Source of the DNA: Dehalococcoidia bacterium
Lineage (GTDB): Bacteria > Chloroflexota > Dehalococcoidia > Dehalococcoidales > UBA1222
NCBI GenBank assembly: GCA_009776515.1
Contig: WRNP01000064.1
Location: 1-9,159, forward strand
Length of the DNA: 9,159 nt
Direction: 5' to 3'
Positions 1 to 8,484 of this stretch are shown here, piece by piece. The stretch's first letter is position 1. Each line of letters begins with the position of its first letter. The translations under genes and the position numbers were made by a program. The notes below the pieces were generated by a model. That model was not told the origin of the DNA. It did no database searches and saw only the letters and a list, made by a program, of their open reading frames with translations.

Positions 1-2319
<2,319 letters not shown>

Positions 2320-2382
2320 ATATACGCCCAGCGCCCGGCCTCTAAATAGCCCTGCCTGACGCTGGACACAGGACTGCCTTTA

Positions 2383-2895
2383 ATGAACTTTATCTTAACG
2401 CACAAGGACATCTTAGCCCGGCTGGCCAGTTGTCCACCGCTGGTTGAAGGGTACCTCAATCTCGAGCTTCAGATGCAGAACAACGGTTTCGACATCACGC
2501 TGCGTACCGCTGCAACTTTTACTTCGCCGGGCCAGCTTGCTCTGGACAATAACGAGCGCACGCTACCTCACCTGCTAGAGCTTGAGTTCGGCGAAGACGA
2601 ACTCCTCACACTCCCCCCAGGCCAGTACCGCATCGTCTATAACGAGATCGTGCATCTGCCAAAAGATGTCATCGCTTTTGGCTTTCCTCGAAGCAGCCTC
2701 CTGCGTTGCGGAGCAGATATGCGCACCGCCGTCTGGGATGCCGGCTACTCGGGACGCTCGGAGAGCTTGCTCGTGGTACACAACCCACACGGCCTGCGCT
2801 TAAAACGCCAAGCCCGTCTTCTGCAACTCGTCTTTTTACAACTTGGCGAGGAGAGCGATGGTTATCACGGTGCCTACCAAAACGAAAATACCTAA
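2383..2895 (+). CDS. dUTPase / dCTP deaminase superfamily protein, probable dUTP diphosphatase
   Basis: A 170-residue cytosolic protein of the trimeric dUTPase/Dcd fold, likely converting dUTP to dUMP and pyrophosphate, which keeps uracil out of DNA and supplies dUMP for dTMP synthesis. Visible motifs: NGFDITL (34-40), PRSSLLRCG (102-110, the phosphate-binding PRSS motif), WDAGYSG (118-124, catalytic Asp at 119), a QLVF strand (148-151) and a C-terminal GYHGAYQNE (160-168) resembling the lid motif. In dCTP deaminases the catalytic Glu lies ten residues after the Asp of the DxGW/DxGF motif; that position here is Leu129, which argues against deamination. The N-terminal segment before residue 30 is longer than in classic dUTPases, as in archaeal-type members. 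The ATG has a weak AGGA at 2370-2373, nine bases upstream. It follows the ATPase gene by 63 bases and may be co-transcribed. Superfamily membership is confident; exact activity less so. Confidence 0.8.
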   Translation: MNFILTHKDILARLASCPPLVEGYLNLELQMQNNGFDITLRTAATFTSPGQLALDNNERTLPHLLELEFGEDELLTLPPGQYRIVYNEIVHLPKDVIAFGFPRSSLLRCGADMRTAVWDAGYSGRSESLLVVHNPHGLRLKRQARLLQLVFLQLGEESDGYHGAYQNENT

Positions 2896-2988
2896 CCCTG
2901 TCTGTTAGCTGAAACAAGCACTCGTATTCATGCGGCTTAGTAGCCTTATTGGTTACAACACCATGTGCTCCAACGCCCCCTGCAAAAC

Positions 2989-3017
2989 TTGAGTCCTGAT
3001 GGGTTTTTTGTTTTAAT
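2989..3017 (+). promoter_or_regulatory. Candidate sigma-70-type promoter for the AIR synthase-cutA-cysE unit
   Basis: TTGAGT (2989-2994) and TTTAAT (3012-3017) are separated by exactly 17 bases and match the -35 and -10 consensus at 4/6 and 5/6 positions. Transcription would begin near 3021-3024, giving a leader of about 100 bases before the ATG at 3121. It sits in a 225-base gap after the dUTPase-like gene, where a promoter is expected. It also argues against the upstream GTG at 2965 as the start of the next gene. Found by eye; not tested. Confidence 0.45.
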
Positions 3018-3023
3018 TAGACT

Positions 3024-3061
3024 GGCTTTGTGCGCCTCGCCCAATGGGCACTATCAAAGCC
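3024..3061 (+). other. Hairpin in the predicted 5' leader of the AIR synthase family gene
   Basis: GGCTTTG (3024-3030) and CAAAGCC (3055-3061) form a perfect 7-base-pair stem. Inside it, either TGC (3031-3033) pairs with GCA (3048-3050), extending the main stem past a CTAT bulge, or GCCC pairs with GGGC (3039-3042 with 3046-3049). The stem begins where transcription from the candidate promoter would start. No T-run follows it, so it is not a typical terminator. It may stabilise the transcript or be regulatory; no known riboswitch class was recognised. Confidence 0.35.
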
Positions 3062-3120
3062 TACTCATCAACAACACGAGCGCCCGCACCATATTAACAA
3101 ACAGAGAGAAAGGGACACTT

Positions 3121-4182
3121 ATGGGAGAGTTGCCTGCCATCGGTAATATCTCGCCCGAGGTCTTCCGCGAGCTTATTTTCCCGCACCTGGGGGCTAAGGA
3201 TGAAAGCATTGTGATCGGTCCCCAGCATGGTACCAACATCAGCATCGCCAAGATTGCTGGCCAAGCCGTTTCTTTTACTACCAGCCCGGTCTTCATCGTA
3301 CCGGAATGCGGTTGGGAGAGGGCTGCTTGGCTTGCCCTCCACATGCTAATCTCCGACTCCGTAACTTGCGGTCTGTTGCCCCGCTACCTTTCCCTCAACC
3401 TCAATTTGCCTGCGGAGACAACCGAGGAGCAATTGACGATTATATGGGAGACCATCCATCGGGAATGCGAAAAACTGGGCATAGCCCTCGTCGCCGAACG
3501 CATCGGCCGCTACGAGAATTGCCACTATCCCTTGGTCGGCGGAGCTACGGCAGTGGGGATCGGCGCGCCAGATAGCTACGTCAGCCCCAAATTCATCCAA
3601 CCAGGCGACAAGATCATTATCGCCAAAGGCCCGGCTATCGCAACCGCAGGCATACTCGGCACCATGGCCCCGATACATACCGAGCAGGCGCTAGGCAAGG
3701 ATATCGCCCGCAAAGCCAGTGACATCTTTTACAAGACATCCATCATAACCGAGGCCAGTGTCGCCATGTCCGCCGGAGTGCGCGATGATGGTGTTTCGGC
3801 CATAAACAATGCCTCCGAGCGTGGCATCTGGGGCGGTTTGTATGAAATGGCTGAGGCCGCAGATATGGGCGTGAGGGTTGACCAGGAAAAAATCGTTATA
3901 GAGCCCGGTGTGGCCGAGATCTGCCACCTTTACGGCATTGACCCCTACACCTCTATCAGCAAGGGCGCCCTGATCATCGCCTGCCGCCCACACAAAGCCG
4001 ATGAGGTGGCACACCTCATCCAAAAGCAGGGTATCAAGGCATCCATAGCGGGAGAGTTCACCGCCAAAGAGCAGGGGATGGTACTCATAATAGGCGGGAA
4101 CCTCCGCTCACTCATGCCCCCTGTTGCGGATCCATTTTGGCAAGCTTTTTACCGGTCGCTGAAGTTGTCCAAGAAGGACTAG
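3121..4182 (+). CDS. AIR synthase (PurM/HypE-like) family protein with degenerate active-site motifs
   Basis: A 353-residue protein of the PurM/HypE/SelD/ThiL ATP-binding fold. The N-terminal half (about 1-150) contains IGPQHG (32-37) and the stretch SDSVTCGLLPRYLSL (78-92), matching the family's NDIAxxGAxPRYL region. The C-terminal half contains GIWGGLYEMAEAA (235-247) and the segment ending in SISKGALII (278-286). It is not canonical HypE: the terminal PRxC motif that carries the carbamoyl/cyanide group is absent. Several positions normally conserved for Mg-ATP are changed: Asn39 for Asp, Ser55 for Asp in the TTDP motif, ERIG (126-129) for GHTG, NNASE (229-233) for HDATE, and Lys281 for Glu. 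The start ATG at 3121 is preferred over in-frame GTG 2965 because AGAGAAAGGGA lies 5-7 bases upstream, family similarity begins there, and the intervening residues look non-conserved. The family call is secure; the function is unknown and possibly non-catalytic. Confidence 0.85.
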   Translation: MGELPAIGNISPEVFRELIFPHLGAKDESIVIGPQHGTNISIAKIAGQAVSFTTSPVFIVPECGWERAAWLALHMLISDSVTCGLLPRYLSLNLNLPAETTEEQLTIIWETIHRECEKLGIALVAERIGRYENCHYPLVGGATAVGIGAPDSYVSPKFIQPGDKIIIAKGPAIATAGILGTMAPIHTEQALGKDIARKASDIFYKTSIITEASVAMSAGVRDDGVSAINNASERGIWGGLYEMAEAADMGVRVDQEKIVIEPGVAEICHLYGIDPYTSISKGALIIACRPHKADEVAHLIQKQGIKASIAGEFTAKEQGMVLIIGGNLRSLMPPVADPFWQAFYRSLKLSKKD

Positions 4183-4207
4183 GCCACCGTAAGGCCTAGG
4201 CCAGTCC
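4176..4207 (+). other. Hairpin overlapping the stop codon of the AIR synthase family gene
   Basis: GGACT-AGGCC (4176-4185) can pair with GGCCT (4193-4197) and AGTCC (4203-4207), with a 7-base ACCGTAA loop and a 5-base AGGCC bulge (4198-4202). The core CTAGGCC/GGCCTAG is a perfect 7-base-pair stem and includes the TAG stop. GGCCTAGGCC at 4193-4202 is itself a palindrome, so a shifted pairing is also possible. No T-run follows. It may attenuate or protect the transcript between this gene and cutA. Confidence 0.4.
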
Positions 4208-4264
4208 CCCAGAGTAGGGATGCATTGATACGAACCCAGAGGTTTCCGTACCTGAGGTAGCCTG

Positions 4265-4594
4265 ATGAAAGAAGAGTTGGTCGTTGTTTTTATCACTGCA
4301 AGCAGTACTCAAGAGGCTCAGACTGTCGCGGATGTCCTGCTTGAAGCTCATCTCGCCGCCTGCGCCAGCATCATCCCCAAGACATCATCTCATTATTGGT
4401 GGCAGGGTGAGATCAAGAGTGCAGCAGAGGCCTTGCTCATGATAAAAACCCGCGCTGTCCTCCTTGATGCTATAATCAAGAGTGTAAAGGAGCGACACTC
4501 CTACGATGTACCGGAGGTCATCGCCATACCGATAGTGGGGGGAAGCGCAGAATACCTAAAGTGGGTCGAAAATGAAACCGAACACAAGCCATGA
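4265..4594 (+). CDS. cutA: CutA1 divalent-cation tolerance protein
   Basis: A 109-residue protein of the CutA1 family, small trimeric cytosolic proteins with a ferredoxin-like fold linked to copper and other divalent-metal tolerance; the biochemical role is still unsettled. Length is typical. Diagnostic sequence: a first strand VVVFITASS (6-14), LAACASIIP (30-38) matching the ACVNIxP motif, SSHYWWQGEI (41-50) matching SxYxWxGxI, the MIKTR segment (59-63), and HSYDVPEVIAIPI (78-90) matching the HPYEVPEIIxxPI motif, followed by YLKWV near the C-terminus. In the last motif the usual HP is HS. The start has GAGGT at 4254-4258, six bases before the ATG. It lies 82 bases after the AIR synthase family gene and 22 bases before cysE, so co-transcription is likely. 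Confidence 0.95.
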   Translation: MKEELVVVFITASSTQEAQTVADVLLEAHLAACASIIPKTSSHYWWQGEIKSAAEALLMIKTRAVLLDAIIKSVKERHSYDVPEVIAIPIVGGSAEYLKWVENETEHKP

Positions 4595-4616
4595 CCCCAA
4601 TCCAATGAGATAAGCC

Positions 4617-5360
4617 ATGTTTAAGCGCCTGCGCGAAGATATCCACAATGTCTTTGAGCGTGACCCGGCCGCCCGGAGCGTAATTGAGGTCTTCTGCTGT
4701 TATCCCGGCCTCCACGCCCTCTGGAGACACCGAGTATCTCATTGGCTCTGGCACCATCACCTAAAGCTCCCGGCTCGGTTTCTTTCCCAATGGAGCCGCT
4801 TAGTAACACACATTGAGATCCACCCCGGTGCGAGCATCGGACGACGCTTTTTCATCGACCATGGAGCTGGAGTGGTCATCGGTGAGACTGCCGAGATCGG
4901 CGACGATGTCCTCATGTATCAAGGGGTATCACTCGCTGGCACATCTCTAGTCAAAGGCAAGCGCCACCCAACCATTGGAAACCGCGCCGTGATTGGTGCG
5001 GGAGCTATTGTGTTGGGACCAATTCTAGTGGGCGAGGGGGCCCGTATCGGCGCAGGATCGGTCGTAGTAAAGCCCGTGCCACCAGGTGCCACCGTGGTCG
5101 GAGTACCAGGCAGGGTGGTCGAGGAATCCCAAGAACCCACCCGAGATCTAGAGCACGGTAAGTTGCCAGACCCAGTAGCAGAGGCCATCCGCGCAGTGCT
5201 CGGTGAGCAGTCCAAATTGGAAGATCGGCTAGCGAAATTGGAGAAAGGCTCCGGACTGGCGGTGCCGCCCGACGAGTTCAAAGCACACATCCGCGAAATC
5301 GTGCGCGAGTTCAGCCAGAGCGAGAGCGGCAACAACCCCAACACCACCGAATCCCCCTAA
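4617..5360 (+). CDS. cysE: Serine O-acetyltransferase (CysE/EpsC type)
   Basis: Transfers acetyl from acetyl-CoA to L-serine giving O-acetylserine, the committed step of cysteine synthesis, in the cytosol. The short N-terminal helical part (1-62) is followed by a left-handed beta-helix of hexapeptide repeats (about 63-165). Visible motifs: IEIHPGASIG (66-75), FIDHGAGVVIGETA (79-92) with catalytic His82 in the DH pair, KRHPTIG (115-121), IGAGAIVLGPI and IGAGSVV. Glu67 occupies the place of the catalytic Asp of Escherichia coli CysE, as is common in short EpsC-type enzymes. The usual TLGGTG is SLAGTS here. Beyond residue 168 there is a 79-residue tail: a predicted amphipathic, coiled-coil-prone helix (189-210) and a second helix (about 219-234) before a polar end. 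This replaces the short C-terminal tail that in enteric CysE binds CysK, so complex formation may differ. The ATG at 4617 has only a weak purine-rich site; cutA ends 22 bases upstream. Confidence 0.95.
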   Translation: MFKRLREDIHNVFERDPAARSVIEVFCCYPGLHALWRHRVSHWLWHHHLKLPARFLSQWSRLVTHIEIHPGASIGRRFFIDHGAGVVIGETAEIGDDVLMYQGVSLAGTSLVKGKRHPTIGNRAVIGAGAIVLGPILVGEGARIGAGSVVVKPVPPGATVVGVPGRVVEESQEPTRDLEHGKLPDPVAEAIRAVLGEQSKLEDRLAKLEKGSGLAVPPDEFKAHIREIVREFSQSESGNNPNTTESP

Positions 5361-5529
5361 TCAACAGCCACACCGTCACGCACTGATGTGTTCCGGGGAA
5401 AGGCAATTTATCATAGTGCCTATAAGAAGGCTTCGCCAGTTTGTGTGGGTCATGCCTGGGAAACAATGTGATCCATGTGTACTTTGGGCTGTCTCTAAGT
5501 AATTGCTTAATTCCTAAAAGATCACGCCA
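5361..5529 (+). other. Intergenic spacer between cysE and the ABC exporter gene
   Basis: No coding sequence was found in these 169 bases. A small hairpin is possible, AGGCA (5401-5405) with TGCCT (5417-5421), and a competing stem GCCT/AGGC follows it (5418-5431). There is no T-run suggesting intrinsic termination. No promoter with good -35 and -10 boxes was found, though a drop in GC before 5530 suggests that one exists. Confidence 0.5.
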
Positions 5530-7329
5530 ATGAAACCAATGCGTTTAGTTTTTAGCTACGCCCGCCGCTATGCTGGTGTTCTCGCCGTCACCATCAGCGC
5601 CGATATGCTGCTCGTGGGCATCCAGCTCCTCATCCCCCTCGTCATCCGAGCCCTGCTGGCCCCATTCAACACCGGCGACCTCACCCAGGACACCCTGAGC
5701 CTTATCACCCGCCTGACATTCCTAGTACTCATAGCCTACCTCGCGCGGGCAGCTCTTAAATTCCTGAGCGTCTATATGTCCCATGTCGCCGGCTGGAGTG
5801 TGGTAGCCGACGTTCGCAAGTTCATCTACGATCATGTCCAACGCCTGGGTCTCCGATTCTACCAAGACCAGCAGACCGGACAGCTTATGTCCCGTGTCAT
5901 CAACGACACTGACCACTTTGAAGACCTTATTTCACATGCTATCCCCGATGTCTTGGTCAGCCTGTTTTCCATCATCGGAGTAAGCACTATTATGTTCAAT
6001 CTCAACTGGCAACTGGCTCTTCTCAGTCTCATCCCCGTCCCTTTCGTGATCATCGGCATGAGGCTGTATGCCCGCATCGTACGCCCCGCTTTTCGTGAGC
6101 GCCAGAAGGAGCTCGGCACCCTAAACGCCATCTTGGCCGACAACCTCTCTGGCATCCGCGAAATTCAGGCTTTTACCCGTGAGGAAGAGGAGAGCCATCG
6201 CTTCCAAGCACAGATAGACCGCTACCGGCGCTTTTCGCTCCAGGCTATAAAACTAATGTCCGTTTTCCAGCCGGCAATTGAGTTTGCCTCATCACTGGGT
6301 CTCCTCATCATCGTCTATTTCGGCGGCCGCATGGCCTTCAACCAAACCTTGGCCCTGCCAGACCTAGTCGCTTTCTTCCTGTACCTTGATATCCTCTATC
6401 AGCCAGTGCGCACATTGAGTACCTCCTGGGAGCAGTTCCAGCGCGCCCTGGCTAGTGCCGACCGCGTGGCTGACCTGCTTATGGAACAGCCCGAACCGCG
6501 CGACCAGCCGGGAGCCATCCCCCTTGTGACACGAGCCGCAGGGCATATCGCTTTCCAAGATGTGAGTTTCGCCTATAATGCCGACATCCCGGTACTGGAG
6601 CATATTGAATTGGATATCCCCACCCAGCATGTGGTAGCCTTGGTTGGGCCAAGCGGAGTGGGCAAGTCGACCCTGGTGAGCCTCATCCCTCGCTTCTACG
6701 ATCCACATGCGGGGCGCGTCACCCTGGACGGGCAAGACATCAAGGGACTGAGCATTGAGAGCGTGCGCCAGCAGATAAGCATTGTGTTGCAGGATGTCTT
6801 CCTTTTCCACGGCACTGTGCGCGAGAACATCCTCTTCGGACGGCCGAAGGCCAGTGATGCCGAGGTGATAAAAGCGGCCCAAATCGCCAACGCAGCAGGC
6901 TTCATTGAGGCCTTGCCAGACGGCTACCAAACCATCATCGGTGAGCGCGGGGTAAAACTCTCCGGTGGGCAGAAACAGCGCATCTCCATTGCCCGCGCCG
7001 TGCTGAAAGATGCCCCCATCCTCATCCTTGACGAGGCCACCTCAGCGGTAGACACCGAAACCGAGCTCCTCATACAGCAGGCCCTAGAGCGCCTCATGCT
7101 GGGACGCACCACCATCATTATCGCCCACCGATTGTCCACTGTTCGCAGTGCTGATATGATCGTGGTGCTGGAAGGACACGGTATCGCCGAGAAAGGGCGC
7201 CACGAGGAGTTGCTCGCCCGACGCGGCCTGTATCAAAAACTCTATAACATCCAGGCCCAGTTGGACGGACTCACTTCTCAATCCGACGCCCAAACTATGG
7301 CCGGCGAGGGGCCGCTGACCTCAGCTTAA
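5530..7329 (+). CDS. ABC exporter, fused permease and ATP-binding protein (MsbA/multidrug type)
   Basis: A 599-residue half-transporter expected to homodimerise in the inner membrane and export lipids, drugs or peptides; the substrate cannot be read from sequence. The transmembrane domain covers about 1-320, with helices near 12-42, 55-80, 135-160, 160-182, 245-270 and 275-300. The nucleotide-binding domain covers about 335-580: Walker A GPSGVGKST (373-381), Q-loop VLQDVFLF, ABC signature LSGGQ (477-481), Walker B ILILDE (497-502) with catalytic Glu502, D-loop SAVD and H-loop His533. All ATPase residues are intact, so it should be active. The intracellular loop has DTDHFEDLISHAIPDVL, typical of MsbA/LmrA-like exporters. 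The ATG at 5530 lacks a clear ribosome-binding site; ATG 5539 is an alternative. The short polar tail after about 580 is not conserved in the family. It stands alone behind a 169-base spacer, and the base composition downstream changes sharply. Confidence 0.93.
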   Translation: MKPMRLVFSYARRYAGVLAVTISADMLLVGIQLLIPLVIRALLAPFNTGDLTQDTLSLITRLTFLVLIAYLARAALKFLSVYMSHVAGWSVVADVRKFIYDHVQRLGLRFYQDQQTGQLMSRVINDTDHFEDLISHAIPDVLVSLFSIIGVSTIMFNLNWQLALLSLIPVPFVIIGMRLYARIVRPAFRERQKELGTLNAILADNLSGIREIQAFTREEEESHRFQAQIDRYRRFSLQAIKLMSVFQPAIEFASSLGLLIIVYFGGRMAFNQTLALPDLVAFFLYLDILYQPVRTLSTSWEQFQRALASADRVADLLMEQPEPRDQPGAIPLVTRAAGHIAFQDVSFAYNADIPVLEHIELDIPTQHVVALVGPSGVGKSTLVSLIPRFYDPHAGRVTLDGQDIKGLSIESVRQQISIVLQDVFLFHGTVRENILFGRPKASDAEVIKAAQIANAAGFIEALPDGYQTIIGERGVKLSGGQKQRISIARAVLKDAPILILDEATSAVDTETELLIQQALERLMLGRTTIIIAHRLSTVRSADMIVVLEGHGIAEKGRHEELLARRGLYQKLYNIQAQLDGLTSQSDAQTMAGEGPLTSA

Positions 7330-7514
7330 GCCTACGGCACCGCCACTTGCCCTCCGTGTAACATAGTTGTAGGAGAATCAGACTAAAGACAGCCTCCAAA
7401 AACTACCAACCAGGGTGACCGTATCAACTAACATGGGCATGCACCAGAATTCTCGGAGAGGATTTTTATTGGTTTTCGGAGGTTGCCTACAATAAGCTCA
7501 TTGAGATTCGCGAT
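7330..7514 (+). other. Intergenic region with possible remnant of the protease N-terminus
   Basis: Between the ABC exporter stop and the GTG at 7515 no complete gene was found. The protease frame is open from 7419. In another frame, ATG 7433 or ATG 7439 starts a short peptide containing RRGFLLVFGG and stopping at 7495, which looks like the start of a signal sequence. A one-base change between about 7465 and 7490 would join it to the protease frame. Two purine-rich stretches, GGAGAGGA (7455-7462) and GGAGG (7478-7482), look like ribosome-binding sites but have no suitable in-frame start. No convincing promoter was identified. Confidence 0.4.
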
Positions 7515-8405
7515 GTGTTGAATAATGCCATAGATGAGTATGGTGACATAGAGTTTAATGCCAAGTTTGGTATAAGCGGCTTTTCCGTAAACGAGATAAC
7601 CAACGTTGTAGATATTGGCATGTTCGATAGGGCCAAAGAAAGTACAGTCTTGGCCTACCTAGAAGCCAATGTAGAAGGCTTCACTCCTAGAAGCGTCGTG
7701 TTTAACGATGGATGCGAAACTGTTCCTACGGTAGCTAGTTCTACGGCGACTACTGCGCTGGCGGGCGACGAGATCAATAGACCCATTGCAGGAGGAAGTG
7801 TAGTACTGGGCTCAATAGGGTTCAATGCGTACACACAGATCGGTGGAGTCAAGACCTACGGAGTTGTTACCGCAGGGCACTTTGCCGACCTAAATGATGT
7901 GGCCTACAACGTTTATGGCACAAAGATTGGCCTTTGCACTATAAGCAATTTCTTTAGCGTGAATGGCGGCAATTGTAAGCTTGATGTTGCCTTTATTCCC
8001 ATATCTGTAAATCCATCCGGTCCGTCGATAACACCGTCTTCCAAGGTAAGTAATAACATTTGGAATTCTACCGAAGAAGATGTTAGAGGCATACGCTACG
8101 ACTACGATATTGTTGTAGGGATGGATGTCTTGAAAATTGGGAGGACAACGGGGTACAATACCGGCTATGTGAGCAGTAAGGGTATAACTGGTTCAAGCAA
8201 TAGTTACTATTACACTGATCAACTGAAGACCACTAACTATTGTGCGGGAGGAGATAGCGGGGGGATGCTTGGCGAATGGGTTGCGGGAATTTCTGGCGGC
8301 GTATTCCTGATTGGGATTACGTCAATGTCAGATAGCACATATGGTTATTTCACAATGGCAGACAATATTGCTTATTATCTTGGTATTTACCCTGTGACCA
8401 AGTAA
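7515..8405 (+). CDS. Chymotrypsin/streptogrisin-like serine protease (S1 family), N-terminus uncertain
   Basis: A 296-residue protein as drawn, with a complete triad: His122 in VTAGHFA (TAGH motif), Asp157 in KLDVAFI and Ser248 in CAGGDSGG. The 35-residue His-Asp spacing resembles compact bacterial streptogrisin/alpha-lytic enzymes rather than trypsin. Residues 1-65 (SGFSVNEITNVVDIG, then LEANVEGFTPRSVVF) resemble the C-terminal half of a propeptide domain as found in secreted proteases of this group. Cysteines near the Asp loop and before GDSGG suggest a non-cytosolic product, yet no signal peptide is present. The frame stays open back to 7419 and reads like protein there (EDFYWFSEVAYNKLIEIRD) but contains no ATG, GTG or TTG before GTG 7515. 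The ribosome site at 7515 is weak (TGAGAT). The gene may therefore be 5'-truncated or frameshifted. Codons are AT-richer than in the genes to the left. Protease identity is confident; start and secretion are not. Confidence 0.8.
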   Translation: MLNNAIDEYGDIEFNAKFGISGFSVNEITNVVDIGMFDRAKESTVLAYLEANVEGFTPRSVVFNDGCETVPTVASSTATTALAGDEINRPIAGGSVVLGSIGFNAYTQIGGVKTYGVVTAGHFADLNDVAYNVYGTKIGLCTISNFFSVNGGNCKLDVAFIPISVNPSGPSITPSSKVSNNIWNSTEEDVRGIRYDYDIVVGMDVLKIGRTTGYNTGYVSSKGITGSSNSYYYTDQLKTTNYCAGGDSGGMLGEWVAGISGGVFLIGITSMSDSTYGYFTMADNIAYYLGIYPVTK

Positions 8406-8440
8406 GGAACCCATTCTTACAGTACACCCGCATTGCAAAC

Positions 8441-8479
8441 TTCTCCATCCCATCAGCGTTCTACTGATGGGATGGAGAG
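8441..8479 (+). terminator. Perfect inverted repeat between protease and lipoprotein genes, terminator-like
   Basis: CTCCATCCCATCAG (8443-8456) pairs perfectly with CTGATGGGATGGAG (8464-8477) around the 7-base loop CGTTCTA; T8442-A8478 adds a fifteenth pair and T8441-G8479 a wobble pair. Neither strand has a T-run after the stem, so classic intrinsic termination is not assured. The 3' arm carries GGAGAG (8474-8479), which would serve as ribosome-binding site for the TTG start at 8485, so the stem could also block translation of the lipoprotein. Confidence 0.5.
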
Positions 8480-8484
8480 TCTAA

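Noticed and set aside
2328..2365. CCAGCG/CGCTGG inverted repeat between the ATPase and dUTPase-like genes
   Set aside because: Only six pairs with 26 bases between arms and no T-run; likely chance.
3001..3014. T-rich run GGGTTTTTTGTTTT as an intrinsic terminator of the dUTPase-like gene
   Set aside because: No convincing GC-rich stem lies directly before it; only a five-pair AAAAC/GTTTT stem could be drawn.
2965..3120. N-terminal 52-residue extension of the AIR synthase family protein from GTG 2965
   Set aside because: The extension contains the best promoter and hairpin in the gap, looks non-conserved, and ATG 3121 has a much better ribosome-binding site where family similarity starts.
5484..5512. 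Promoter TTGGGC-17-TTAATT before the ABC exporter gene
   Set aside because: The -10 element matches only about half the consensus; not strong enough to list.
7469..7493. Promoter TTGGTT with TACAAT before the protease gene
   Set aside because: Spacer is only 13 bases and the sequence overlaps apparent coding frame.
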